Of a stretch of DNA of 35,521 nucleotides, positions 7,352 through 16,131 are shown in pieces. The position numbers were made by a program, and so were the translations under genes. This stretch comes from Streptomyces sp. McG3 (GTDB taxonomy: Bacteria > Actinomycetota > Actinomycetes > Streptomycetales > Streptomycetaceae): assembly GCF_018619185.1 (NCBI RefSeq), contig NZ_JAAXYC010000053.1, positions 1-35,521 of the forward strand. The letters are read 5' to 3'. The first letter of the stretch is position 1. Each line of letters begins with the position of its first letter. The notes under the pieces were generated by a model that was not told the origin of the DNA, ran no database searches, and saw only the letters and a list, made by a program, of their open reading frames with translations.

Positions 7352-8062
7352 TCAGCGTGCGCCGAGTCTGCGGGACGGGGCGGTGCGTTCGGCTTCCAGC
7401 CTCCGGTCCGCCCACAGGGTCCGCACGTGTGCGAGATGGCGGCGCATGTGCTCCTCGGCCCCCTCCGCGTCCCCCGCGATCATGATGTCCAGGAGCGCGG
7501 TGTGCTCCCGCGCCGAGCCCACCAACGATCCCTCCTGGGACAGGTCGGTGAGCCCGTAGAGCCGCGAGCGCTTGCGCAGGTCGGCCACGGTCTCCACCAG
7601 GCGGGCGTTCCCGGCGAGGGCGAGCAGGTCGAGATGGAAGCGGCGGTCCGACTCCAGGTAGGCGATCAGGTCGCCGCTCTGCGCGGCGGTCACGATCTCC
7701 TCGGCCACCGGGCGCACCGCCTCCAACTGCTCACGGGAGGCGGTGCGGGTCACGCGGCCGATGGTGGGGATCTCGATGAGGGCGCGGATCTCGGTGTACT
7801 CGTCCAGGTCGCGCTCGGAGAGTTCGGTGACGCGGAAGCCCTTGTTGCGCACCGCCTCGACCAAGCCCTCGCGGGCCAGATCCAGCATGGCCTCGCGCAC
7901 CGGCGTGGCGGAGACGCCGTACTCGGCGGCGAGCGTGGGCGCCGAGTAGATCACGCCCGGCTGGAGCTCCCCCGCGATCAGCGCGGCACGCAGGGCGTTG
8001 GCCACCTGGTCGCGCAGATGCTCCTGCACCGAGATGAGTTTGCGGGACTTCAGCTCACTCAT
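7352..8062 (-). CDS. FCD-type GntR transcriptional regulator
   Basis: The 236-residue protein has an N-terminal GntR winged helix (about residues 12-78, including PTLAAEYGVSATPVREAM). An all-helical FCD ligand domain follows. Histidines in DRRFHLDLL, REHTALL and HMRRHLAH fit the metal-binding set of FCD domains. These regulators commonly sense an organic acid or amino acid and repress neighbouring catabolic genes. The start at 8062 is preceded by AAGGGG; a longer frame to 8092 lacks a good site and would run into the promoter. An operator-like site lies 31 bases upstream, suggesting autoregulation. Hydroxyproline or a pathway intermediate is the likely ligand, by inference from context. Confidence 0.83.
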   Translation of the reverse strand: MSELKSRKLISVQEHLRDQVANALRAALIAGELQPGVIYSAPTLAAEYGVSATPVREAMLDLAREGLVEAVRNKGFRVTELSERDLDEYTEIRALIEIPTIGRVTRTASREQLEAVRPVAEEIVTAAQSGDLIAYLESDRRFHLDLLALAGNARLVETVADLRKRSRLYGLTDLSQEGSLVGSAREHTALLDIMIAGDAEGAEEHMRRHLAHVRTLWADRRLEAERTAPSRRLGAR

Positions 8063-8090
8063 GCGTTCCCCTTCAATGATGTGGCACCGC

Positions 8091-8106
8091 ACTATACAAT
8101 GTCACG
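8091..8106 (-). promoter_or_regulatory. Operator-like site B and -10 element (gntR)
   Basis: On the minus strand CGTGACATTGTATA (8106-8093) matches the shared TGTG-N6-CACA motif, identical to site A over GTGACATTG. It overlaps a good -10 hexamer, TATAGT (8096-8091), upstream of gntR. Binding there would block the polymerase, consistent with autorepression. Confidence 0.62.
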
Positions 8107-8156
8107 TTGCGCGGTGCCTCATCGGTCGAAGGTCAGTGCTGTCGAGCTCAGCGCTG

Positions 8157-9617
8157 TCAGCTGTCCAGGAGGCGCGCCATCCACTCCTCGACGCCGTCGA
8201 CCGTACGGGGCAGCGCGCCGGAGAGCAGCCTCGCCCCGTCCGCGGTGATCACCAGGTCGTCCTCGATCCGCACACCCATGCCGCGCAGCTCGGGCGGCAG
8301 CGTCTCGTCGTCCGGCTGGAGGTAGAGCCCGGGCTCTACGGTGAGGACGTGCCCCTCCTCCAGTACGCCGTCGAGATAGGTCTCCGCCCGGGCCCGCGCG
8401 CAGTCGTGCACGTCGATGCCGAGCATGTGCCCGCTGCTGCACAGGGTGTAGCGGCGGTACAGGCCGCTGTCGTCGGCGAGCGCCTCCTCGGGCGAAACCG
8501 GCAGGATGCCCCACGCGTGCAGTCCCTCGGCGATGACCCGCATGGCCTCGCGGTGGAAGTCCCGGAACCGGGCCCCGGGGCGCAGGACGCCGATGGCGGC
8601 CTCCTGTGCGGCCAGCACCAGTTCGTAGACGTCGCGCTGGGCCGGTGAGAAGCGGCCCGACAGCGGGAGGGTGCGGGTGATGTCGGCGGTGTAGAGGGTG
8701 TCGGTCTCCACCCCCGCGTCGAGCAGGAGCAGTTGGGACGGGTCGAGCGGTCCGTCGTTGCGGATCCAGTGCAGGACGCAGGCGTGCGCGCCCGCCGCCG
8801 CGATGGTCTCGTACCCCGTGCCGTTGCCCTCGCTCCGGGCGCGCAACTGGAACACGCCCTCGATCCAGCGCTCGCCCCGGGGGTGGCGCAGGGCGTCGGG
8901 CAGAGCGCGTGCGGCGTCCTCGAAGCCCGCTGTGGTGTGGTCGACGGCCAGTTGGAGCTGGCCGACCTCCCAGGCGTCCTTCCGCAGCCGGAGTTCGGCG
9001 AGCGCGGCGTCCAGCTCGGCGTCCCCCGCCGGGGTGTGGGACCGGGGGGCCAGCAGGCCGTCCACCCGGGCGTCGACGCCGGCGAGCAGACGGGTCGGTG
9101 GCTGCGGGCCGGTGAGGAGCTTCGCCAGGTCGTCGAGGTGGGCGCAGCGCAGCCCGGTCAGCGCCGCCGTCTCGTCCAGGTCGGGGCGGCGGCCGACCCA
9201 GAACTCGCCGTAGCGGCGGTCGCGGTAGAAGTCGCTGGTGTTGCGGGAGGAGCGGGGGCGGACGTGGAGCACCGCCTCGTGCCCCTCGGGTCCGGACGGT
9301 TCGAGGACCAGGACGTGGTCGGGCTGCTCCTCGCCGGTCAGTCCGGTCAGCCAGGCGTAGGCGCTGTGCGGCCGGAAGCGGTGGTCGGTGTCGTTCGAGC
9401 GGACCTTGAGCGTCCCGGCGGGTATGACGAGCCGCTCGCCCGGGAAGCGGGCCGACAGCCGCTCCAGACGGTCCGGCAGCAGGGCGCGGCCGGGGACCTG
9501 CGCTCCGGCGGGCAGGGGGGACCGTGCCCAGTCGGCCGCCATGAAGGCGTCCAGGGCGGCCGGGACGGGCAGATCGTGGCTGCCGGTGTGTACCTGGGCC
9601 GGGGACTCCGCGGTCAT
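8157..9617 (-). CDS. pepP: Xaa-Pro aminopeptidase (M24B)
   Basis: The 486-residue protein has an N-terminal aminopeptidase P domain and a C-terminal pita-bread M24 domain. All five metal ligands are visible: D300, D312 (TADITRT), H397 (SSGHMLGIDVHD), E428 (VEPGLY) and E452 (RIEDDLV). It releases N-terminal residues next to proline, the bond most peptidases cannot cut and one abundant in collagen Gly-Pro-Hyp peptides. No signal peptide is seen, so it acts in the cytoplasm on imported peptides. The ATG has GAAGGAG upstream. It is divergent from the peptide transporter across a region containing operator site C. gntR lies 94 bases downstream on the same strand. Confidence 0.9.
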   Translation of the reverse strand: MTAESPAQVHTGSHDLPVPAALDAFMAADWARSPLPAGAQVPGRALLPDRLERLSARFPGERLVIPAGTLKVRSNDTDHRFRPHSAYAWLTGLTGEEQPDHVLVLEPSGPEGHEAVLHVRPRSSRNTSDFYRDRRYGEFWVGRRPDLDETAALTGLRCAHLDDLAKLLTGPQPPTRLLAGVDARVDGLLAPRSHTPAGDAELDAALAELRLRKDAWEVGQLQLAVDHTTAGFEDAARALPDALRHPRGERWIEGVFQLRARSEGNGTGYETIAAAGAHACVLHWIRNDGPLDPSQLLLLDAGVETDTLYTADITRTLPLSGRFSPAQRDVYELVLAAQEAAIGVLRPGARFRDFHREAMRVIAEGLHAWGILPVSPEEALADDSGLYRRYTLCSSGHMLGIDVHDCARARAETYLDGVLEEGHVLTVEPGLYLQPDDETLPPELRGMGVRIEDDLVITADGARLLSGALPRTVDGVEEWMARLLDS

Positions 9618-10021
9618 GGGTCTCCTTCGAGGGTCTTCGAGGGTGGGTGGAGGATGCTGTAGCGGCGGGCGGGTGAGTGTTCGTCAGCCCCTGCGTCCGC
9701 AGCGCTTTCGGGCCGCTGGGCGGCCCGCGTCGCGGGGACACGTTTCGGTAACGGGATGACACACTCCTTGGTTGTGCAATTTCACATTACTATGTTACGG
9801 GTCACACCACACGGATGCGGACGTACTTTCCGGCCCGCTCCGCTTCGCGTTCCGCAAGCAGTCGCCCTCCGGACCGCTCGGCCGCCCGGATCACCGGGCC
9901 CCTCCGGGCCGTCCCTCTCCTCCCGGCCTGTTCCCGCGTTCGTCCTCCGGCCCGTATCGCCTCCGTCCTCCGGCCCGATCCCGCTTCTGCCGCGACCCTT
10001 CCCCGTACGAGGAGTGCACCC
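9618..10021. other. Divergent intergenic region and long leader of the transporter operon
   Basis: No gene was found in these 404 bases. Operator site C (9773-9786) divides the region. To its right lies a roughly 220-base pyrimidine-rich leader before the binding-protein ATG. The leader contains two direct copies of CGTCCTCCGGCCCG (9941-9954 and 9964-9977) and a further TCCTCC near 9918. These are complementary to Shine-Dalgarno sequences such as the GAGGAG just before 10022. An in-frame N-terminal extension through this stretch is rejected because it is low-complexity Arg/Pro/Ser sequence placed before a clear lipoprotein signal. Confidence 0.5.
9773..9786. promoter_or_regulatory. Operator-like site C (pepP / peptide transporter)
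   Basis: TGTGCAATTTCACA is a TGTG-N6-CACA palindrome and the most symmetric of the four sites. The reverse complement TGTGAAATTGCACA aligns with site A. A TACTAT -10-like hexamer follows at 9788-9793. The site lies between the divergent Xaa-Pro aminopeptidase and the transporter operon, so one bound dimer could control both. Confidence 0.65.
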
Positions 10022-11767
10022 ATGTCCCGACGCACCCGGATGCTGTCCGCATCCCTGAGCACCTCGCTCGCCCTGGCCCTGCTGGGCGCCTGCACCACGC
10101 AGGGAGGTGACGACCGCGACCCGGACAGGCGACAGCCCGGTGTGGCGACCGGCACCGTCATCGGCGGCACGCCGAAGCGGGGCGGCACCCTGACCGTGCT
10201 GTCCAACCAGGACTTCGCCCACCTGGACCCGGCCCGCAACTGGGTCATGCCGACGATGGACTTCGGCACCCGGCTGATCTACCGCACCCTGACCACCTTC
10301 CGTGCGGAGCCCGGGAAGAAGGGCAGCGAGATCGTCCCCGACCTGGCGACCGACCTCGGCAGATCCTCCGACGGCGGCCGCACCTGGACCTTCACCCTCA
10401 AGCCCGGCCTCGTCTACGAGGACGGCACCCCGATCCGGGCCCGCGACATCAAGTACAACGTCGAGCGGTCCTTCGCCCCCGACCTCGCCGGCGGACCCGA
10501 CTACGCCCAGCGCTATCTGGCCGGCACCGAGGGGTACGCCGGCCCGCTGGACGGCGAGCACCTCGACTCGATCCGTACCCCCGACGACCGGACCGTCGTC
10601 TTCTCGCTGCGCAGGCCCGTCGCCGAGTTCTCCTACACGGTCACGCTGCCCACCTTCTCGCCCGTGCCCGAGTCCCGCGAGAAGGGCGTCCAGTACGACC
10701 TGCGGCCCTTCTCCTCCGGCCCGTACCGCATCGAGAGCTACGCACGCGGCAAGAAGCTGGTGCTGGTCCGCAACACCCACTGGGACGCGGCGACCGACCC
10801 GGTGCGCAAGGCCTACCCCGACCGCATCGTCGTGATCCAGGGACTCAAGGGCGGCCAGATCGACGACCGGATCATCGAGAGCGCGGGCGTCGACGCCTCC
10901 GCGGTCGAGTGGTCCGACCTCCAGCCCTCCAGCGTCGCCAAGGTCCTGCCGAAGCCGGAGATCCGGCAGCGGCTCTCCGCCGAGCGCACCGGCTGTACGG
11001 ACATGCTCGCGCTGAACACCTCCCGGGCGCCGTTCGACGACCCGAAGCTCCGTCAGGCGATGCAGTACGCCGTCGACAAGGAGGCCCAGGTGACCGCCAA
11101 CGGCGGCCCGGCCCTCAACGACGTCGCCACCGCCTATCTGCCACCGTCCCTCACGGGCGGCCGGGCCGCCGCCCCGGTCCACGGCGGGCCGGCCGCCGGT
11201 GATGTGAAGAAGGCCGAGAAGCTGCTCGCCGAGGCGGGCAGGGCCGACGGCTTCGACACCACGATCACCGTGTCCACCGGGGACAAGACCCGCGCCGAGG
11301 CGCTCCAGCAGAGCCTGGCCCGGGTCGGCATACGGCTGCGGATCGAGACCGTCGACCCCTCGGTCTACTACGACACCATCGGCGACACCGCCAACGCCCC
11401 CGACATGGCCATCAGCGGCTGGTGCCCGGACTACCCGTCCGCCGCCACCTTCCTGCCGTTCGTCTTCGACGGCCGCACCATCAAGCCCAAGGGCAACCAG
11501 GGCAACGTCTCCCAGTTCCGCGACAAGGCCGTCGAGCGCCGCATGGACGAGATCGCCGCGATGTCCGACGCGACCGCCGCCAACCAGGCGTGGACCGCGC
11601 TCGACGGGGAGATCTAGCGCACCTCCCCGGCCGTCCCCCTGCTCTGGGAGCGCAAGCCGCTGCTCGTCGGCGACAACATCGCCGGAGCCTTCGGACACCC
11701 CTCCTGGACCGGCCAGTTCGACTTCGCCGTGATCGGTCTCAAGGACCCGTCCCGAAGCAGGGGCTGA
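10022..11767 (+). pseudogene. Peptide ABC transporter substrate-binding lipoprotein with in-frame amber codon
   Basis: This is a family 5 (DppA/OppA-type) solute-binding protein. It has a lipoprotein signal with lipobox LGAC (C24) and typical SBP_bac_5 sequence from about residue 60. The ATG has GAGGAG upstream. The open frame stops at TAG (11615-11617, codon 532). The same frame then continues for 49 sense codons to TGA at 11765-11767. The continuation (PAVPLLWERKPLLVG, then FDFAVIGLK) is what the C terminus of this family should look like. CAG to TAG is the simplest explanation. The gene could be slightly truncated yet functional, a recent pseudogene, a sequencing error or read through. As read, the product is 531 residues; repaired it would be 581. 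It leads the dpp-type operon. Confidence 0.8.
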
Positions 11768-11787
11768 GGGGACGAGGACCCATTCCC

Positions 11788-12747
11788 ATGAGCATCGTCA
11801 TCACCCCGGCCACCGGACCGGGCGACGCCCCGGCAGCCGGCGGACCCGGCTCGCCCGCCCTGCCCGACGCCCCCTGGCGCCGCCTGTGGGGGGACCGGGG
11901 CAGCCGGACCGCCCTGATCGCCGCCGCCCTGCTGATCCTGGTCGCCCTCACCGCGCCCCTGCTCAGCCGGCTGGGCGGCTGGTCGCCCACCGCCTTCGAC
12001 GCCGACGCCATCGACCCCTACCTCGGCGGCCTGCCCCACGGCGCCCTCGGCGGCATCAGCGCCGAACACTGGCTCGGCGTCGAACCGGTCACCGGCCGCG
12101 ACCTGTTCGCCCGCGTCGTCCACGGCGCGCAGGTGTCCCTGCTGATCGCCTTCGCCGCCACCGCGATCGTCGTCGTGACCGGCACCGCCGCGGGCATCGC
12201 CGCCGGCTACTTCGGCGGCCGCGTCGACACCGTACTGAGCCGGCTGATGGACCTCACCATGTCCTTCCCCTCGCTCATCTTCATGATCGCGATGATGTCG
12301 GTGGCCCAGGACGTCAACCGGGTCGTGCTGATGACCGTCGTCATCGGCGTCTTCGGCTGGCCCGGCATCGCCCGCGTGGTCCGCGCCGAGACGCTCTCCC
12401 TGCGCCACCGCGAGTTCGTCGAGGCCGCCCGCGCCTGCGGCAGCGGGCCCTGGCGCATCCTCACCCGGCAGGTGCTGCCCAACATCTCCGGACCCGTCAT
12501 CGCGTACACCACGCTGCTGATCCCCGGAATGATCAGCACGGAGGCGGCGCTCAGCTTCCTCGGGGTGGGCGTGCGCCCGCCCACCCCCTCCTGGGGCCAG
12601 ATGATCGCCGAGGCCGTCGCCTACTACGAGACGGACCCCATGTACTTCATCGTCCCCAGCGTCTTCCTCTTCGTCGCCGTCCTCGCCTTCACGGTCCTCG
12701 GCGACGCGCTGCGCGACATCCTCGACCCTCAGGGAGGACGCCCGTGA
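11788..12747 (+). CDS. Peptide ABC transporter permease (DppC type)
   Basis: The 319-residue inner-membrane permease has an N-terminal DppC/OppC segment. A first membrane helix lies near residues 49-63, and a periplasmic loop ends in GVEPVTGRDLFARVVHG, typical of DppC. The BPD_transp_1 domain carries the cytoplasmic EAA loop (EAARACGSGPWRILTRQVLP) that contacts the ATPases. Its ATG at 11788 follows the upstream frame's TGA by 20 bases. The 3' end overlaps the next permease by 4 bases (GTGA). The operon order is binding protein, C, B, D, F; C before B reverses the usual B-C order. Confidence 0.9.
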   Translation: MSIVITPATGPGDAPAAGGPGSPALPDAPWRRLWGDRGSRTALIAAALLILVALTAPLLSRLGGWSPTAFDADAIDPYLGGLPHGALGGISAEHWLGVEPVTGRDLFARVVHGAQVSLLIAFAATAIVVVTGTAAGIAAGYFGGRVDTVLSRLMDLTMSFPSLIFMIAMMSVAQDVNRVVLMTVVIGVFGWPGIARVVRAETLSLRHREFVEAARACGSGPWRILTRQVLPNISGPVIAYTTLLIPGMISTEAALSFLGVGVRPPTPSWGQMIAEAVAYYETDPMYFIVPSVFLFVAVLAFTVLGDALRDILDPQGGRP

Positions 12748-13730
12748 CCGCCTACCTGGTCCGCAGACTCCTCGGCGTGGCCGGCGTCCTGCTCGCCATC
12801 TGCGCCGTCACCTTCGTGATCTTCTACCTGCTCCCCGCCGACCCCGCATCGGCGGCCTGCGGCAAGACGTGCAGCCCCGAACGCCTCGCGGAAGTACGCC
12901 ACTTCATGGGGCTCGACCAGCCCGTCTGGCGACAGTTCGGCGACTACCTCGTCGGGATCTTCGCCGGCCGCGAGCTGGGCAGCGGCCCCCACGCGCTGCG
13001 GTGCGGCTTCCCCTGCCTCGGCTACTCCTACGAGAACGCCCTGCCGGTGTGGGACCTGCTGATGGACCGCCTGCCCGTCTCCGTCTCCCTGGCCTTCGGC
13101 GCCGCCTGCCTGTGGCTGGTCCTCGGGCTGAGCGCCGGGGTGACCGCCGCCCTGCGCAAGGGCGGGCTGCTCGACCGCACCCTGATGGTCGGCGCGGTGG
13201 CCACCGCCTCCCTGCCCGTCTACTTCACCGCGGTGATGCTCCTGTACGGCCTGGTCAGGCTGACCGGGCTGCTGCCCTACCCCGCCTACGTCCCGCTCAC
13301 CGACGACCCCCTCGCCTGGGCGGCCAACCTGCTGCTGCCCTGGATCGCCCTGGCCCTGCTCTACGCCGCCATGTACGCCCGCCAGAGCCGCAGTTCGATG
13401 ATCGAGACGATGGCGCAGCCGTACATCAGGACCGCCCGGGCCAAGGGGCTGCCCGCCCGGACCGTCGTGGTCAAACACGGACTGCGGTCCGCGATGACGC
13501 CGGTCCTCACGCTCTTCGGCATGGACCTCGGCGCCCTGCTGGCCGGAGCGGTCATCACCGAGTCCATCTTCGGCATCCCCGGCGTCGGCAGGCTCTTCTA
13601 CGACGCCCTGCAACGCTCCGACCAGCCCGTCGTGCTCGGCGTCACCCTGCTCGCCGCCTTCTTCATCGTGGCGGCGAACGTCGTCATCGACCTCCTGTAC
13701 GCCGTCGTCGACCCGAGGGTGAGGACCTGA
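12744..13730 (+). CDS. Peptide ABC transporter permease (DppB type)
   Basis: The 328-residue partner permease begins with the classic DppB helix (AYLVRRLLGVAGVLLAI) and the GLDQPVWRQFGDYL motif. A long extracytoplasmic loop contains four cysteines (near residues 34-100), more than usual and possibly disulfide bonded. The EAA-like loop is TARAKGLPARTVVVKHGLRSA and the C terminus ends DLLYAVVDPRV, both standard. The GTG start overlaps the previous stop and has GGAGGACG upstream. With the DppC-type subunit it forms the membrane channel. Confidence 0.9.
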   Translation: MTAYLVRRLLGVAGVLLAICAVTFVIFYLLPADPASAACGKTCSPERLAEVRHFMGLDQPVWRQFGDYLVGIFAGRELGSGPHALRCGFPCLGYSYENALPVWDLLMDRLPVSVSLAFGAACLWLVLGLSAGVTAALRKGGLLDRTLMVGAVATASLPVYFTAVMLLYGLVRLTGLLPYPAYVPLTDDPLAWAANLLLPWIALALLYAAMYARQSRSSMIETMAQPYIRTARAKGLPARTVVVKHGLRSAMTPVLTLFGMDLGALLAGAVITESIFGIPGVGRLFYDALQRSDQPVVLGVTLLAAFFIVAANVVIDLLYAVVDPRVRT

Positions 13731-13731
13731 C

Positions 13732-14805
13732 GTGCCGCCCACCACCGAACCGGACCACCCCCTGCTGCGCGTCCACGACCTGCGGGTCGCCTTCGACACC
13801 CCCGCCGGAACCGTCCAGGCCGTCGACGGGGTCTCCTTCACCGTGGAGGCCGGCCGCACCCTGGGGCTGGTCGGCGAATCCGGCTCCGGTAAATCGGTCA
13901 CCTCCCTCGCCGTGATGGGCCTGCACCGCCGGGCCCGGGTCAGCGGATCGATCACCCTCGCCGGACAGGAGCTCCTCGGCCTGACCGACCGCCGCTTCGG
14001 CCGGCTGCGCGGCCGCCGGATGGCCATGGTCTTCCAGGACCCGCTGTCCGCGCTGCACCCCGCGTACACCGTCGGCGAACAGATCGCGGAGGCTCACCGC
14101 CACCACTTCGGCAGCGGCCGGCGCGTCGCCCGCAGAAGGGCCGTGGAGATGCTCGGTGAGGTCGGCATCCCCGAACCGGCCCGCCGGGCGCGGGAGTACG
14201 CGCACCAGTTCTCCGGCGGCATGCGCCAGCGCGCCATGATCGCCATGGCCCTCGCCTGCGAACCCGAGCTCCTCGTCGCCGACGAACCGACCACCGCGCT
14301 CGACGTCACCGTCCAGGCACAGATCCTCGAACTGATCGCCCGGCTCCAGCAGGAACGCGGACTCGGCGTCCTGATGATCACCCACGACCTGGGCGTGGTG
14401 GCCCGCGTCGCCCACGAGGTGCTCGTCATGTACGGCGGGCGCGGCGCCGAACAGGCCCCGGTGGACGAGCTGTTCCACAGCCCGGCACACCCCTACACCC
14501 GGGGCCTGCTCGACTCCCTGCCCCGACTGGACGACCCGGACGACGCACCGCTGCGCGCGATCCCCGGCTCCCCGCCGTCACCCGCCGAGCCGAGACCCGG
14601 CTGCCCCTTCGCACCGCGCTGCCCCCGGGCGGCCGCCGCCACCGCCCCGGAGCGGGCCCGCTGCGCGGGGGAGAGCCCCCGTTTTGCGGGAGTGCCCGGC
14701 GGTGGCCGGCTGGTCGCCTGCCACCTGCCTCTTTCGGCCGCCCCGACCGCCCCGCACCCCGGTCCGCCCGGCGGGGCCCCCGTACCGGCCGAGGAGGCCC
14801 GATGA
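13732..14805 (+). CDS. Peptide ABC transporter ATP-binding protein (DppD type)
   Basis: The 357-residue ATPase has Walker A at residues 48-55 (GESGSGKS), the Q loop in [11 protein letters not shown], signature FSGGMRQR, Walker [13 protein letters not shown] and the H-loop histidine in MITHD. A C-terminal oligopeptide/dipeptide domain with several cysteines ([19 protein letters not shown]) is present. These cysteines are known to bind an iron-sulfur cluster in some DppD proteins. The GTG start lies one base after the previous stop. It energises import together with the DppF-type partner. Confidence 0.92.
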   Translation: MPPTTEPDHPLLRVHDLRVAFDTPAGTVQAVDGVSFTVEAGRTLGLVGESGSGKSVTSLAVMGLHRRARVSGSITLAGQELLGLTDRRFGRLRGRRMAMVFQDPLSALHPAYTVGEQIAEAHRHHFGSGRRVARRRAVEMLGEVGIPEPARRAREYAHQFSGGMRQRAMIAMALACEPELLVADEPTTALDVTVQAQILELIARLQQERGLGVLMITHDLGVVARVAHEVLVMYGGRGAEQAPVDELFHSPAHPYTRGLLDSLPRLDDPDDAPLRAIPGSPPSPAEPRPGCPFAPRCPRAAAATAPERARCAGESPRFAGVPGGGRLVACHLPLSAAPTAPHPGPPGGAPVPAEEAR

Positions 14806-15833
14806 AACCCACTCTCTCCAAGTCCCCTTTCCCGGATGCGAGTTCCGCGAGGGGTGACGCCGCGCCCCTGCTGTCCGTACGCGGTCTGGTGAAGACGTTC
14901 CCCGGCCGCCGCGTCCTGGGCCGCGCAGCCGCCCCGGTTCGCGCGGTGGACGGCGTCGATCTGGAGCTGGCCGAGGGGGAGACCCTGGGGCTGGTCGGAG
15001 AGTCCGGCTGCGGCAAGTCCACCACGGGCCGGATGCTGGTCCGGCTGCTGGAACCCACCGCGGGGGCCGTCGAATTCGGGGGCCGCGACATCACGCATCT
15101 GTCCCAGCGCGAGCTCCGGCCGGTCCGGCAGCACCTCCAGATCATCTTCCAGGACCCCCACGCCTCCCTGAACCCCCGGCAGACCGTGGCCAGGATCATC
15201 TCCGAACCCCTGCTCGTGCAGGGGGCCACGGTCCGGGCGGCCCGGGACCGGGCCGCCGAACTGCTCGACCTGGTGGGGCTGGGCTCCGGACACCTGGACC
15301 GGCACCCGTACCAGTTCTCCGGCGGCCAGGCCCAGCGCATCGGCATCGCCCGCGCCCTGGCGACCGGCCCCCGCCTGATCGTCGCCGACGAGCCGGTCTC
15401 CGCGCTCGACGTGTCCGTACAGGCCCAGGTCGTCAACCTGATGGAGCGTCTGGGAGAGGAACTGGGACTGTCGTTCCTCTTCATCGCCCACGACCTGTCC
15501 GTCGTGAAACGGGTGTGCGACCGGGTGGCGGTGATGTATCTGGGCCGCATCGTCGAGATCGGCGACAAGCACGAGGTGTACGCGAGGCCGGCGCACCCCT
15601 ACACCCGGGCGCTGCTCTCGGCGGTCCCGCTGCCCGACCCGGCGGCGGAGCGCCGCCGGGAGCGGATCCTCCTGCTCGGCGACCCGCCGAGCCCGGCCTC
15701 GCCGCCCAGCGGCTGCGGCTTCCATCCGCGCTGTCCCAAGGCGCAGGCCGTGTGCCGTACCGAGCGGCCGCTGCTCCAGGTCGTGGGCTCCGGTGCGCGT
15801 AAGGCGGCCTGTCACTTTCCCGAGACGGGCTGA
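14802..15833 (+). CDS. Peptide ABC transporter ATP-binding protein (DppF type)
   Basis: The 343-residue ATPase has Walker A GESGCGKST, Q loop IFQDPHASLNPR, signature FSGGQAQR, Walker B LIVADEPVSALD and H-loop FIAHD. Its C-terminal oligopeptide domain again shows conserved cysteines (CGFHPRCPKA, CRTE, ACHF). The ATG overlaps the previous stop (ATGA). It is the last gene of the transporter operon, and a strong hairpin follows at 15851-15877. Confidence 0.92.
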   Translation: MKPTLSKSPFPDASSARGDAAPLLSVRGLVKTFPGRRVLGRAAAPVRAVDGVDLELAEGETLGLVGESGCGKSTTGRMLVRLLEPTAGAVEFGGRDITHLSQRELRPVRQHLQIIFQDPHASLNPRQTVARIISEPLLVQGATVRAARDRAAELLDLVGLGSGHLDRHPYQFSGGQAQRIGIARALATGPRLIVADEPVSALDVSVQAQVVNLMERLGEELGLSFLFIAHDLSVVKRVCDRVAVMYLGRIVEIGDKHEVYARPAHPYTRALLSAVPLPDPAAERRRERILLLGDPPSPASPPSGCGFHPRCPKAQAVCRTERPLLQVVGSGARKAACHFPETG

Positions 15834-15850
15834 GAGGCCCGGAGGCCCAC

Positions 15851-15877
15851 GGCGGCCCGAGACGCACCCGGGCCGCC
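15851..15877 (+). terminator. Terminator of the peptide transporter operon
   Basis: GGCGGCCCG (15851-15859) and CGGGCCGCC (15869-15877) form a perfect 9-bp GC stem with a 9-base loop, 17 bases after the DppF-type stop. No T-tract follows, as is common in high-GC actinomycetes. Confidence 0.7.
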
Positions 15878-15953
15878 TCTTCCGCACCGGCCACCCCTCC
15901 CTGCTGGGCGCCGTTCACCGGAAAGTCGTAGCCGATTCGGGTGCGGGCCTTCC

Positions 15954-15990
15954 CTGTGATGTGTGACCTGTGCCATTGTACATGTCACAG
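15954..15990 (+). promoter_or_regulatory. Operator-like site D (collagenase)
   Basis: TGTGCCATTGTACA (15969-15982) matches the shared motif. It is embedded in a larger imperfect inverted repeat with arms CTGTGATGT (15954-15962) and ACATGTCACAG (15980-15990). The double arrangement could hold two regulator dimers or a second protein. It lies about 150 bases upstream of the collagenase start, so promoter and leader probably sit between. The remainder of 15834-16131 shows no gene. Confidence 0.6.
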
Positions 15991-16131
15991 GGCGTGGGCA
16001 TGTCAACTCTGGATATGGGCCCCATTCCGTCCGGCCGACAGCACGGCACGACAACACCCCCTGGCCCACGCCCCGTACATCCCATCGGTCACGCATGCGC
16101 GTGCCTCCGATCCCTCATGGGAGGAAACAAC

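Noticed and set aside
9815..10021. N-terminal extension of the peptide-binding protein
   Set aside because: The extension is Arg/Pro/Ser-rich and would displace the lipoprotein signal; ATG at 10022 has GAGGAG.
9787..10021. Riboswitch in the transporter leader
   Set aside because: No recognisable aptamer core; only pyrimidine-rich repeats are visible.
15970..16131. Longer collagenase N terminus
   Set aside because: It would begin inside operator site D and precede a clean signal peptide; GTG at 16132 has a strong ribosome site.
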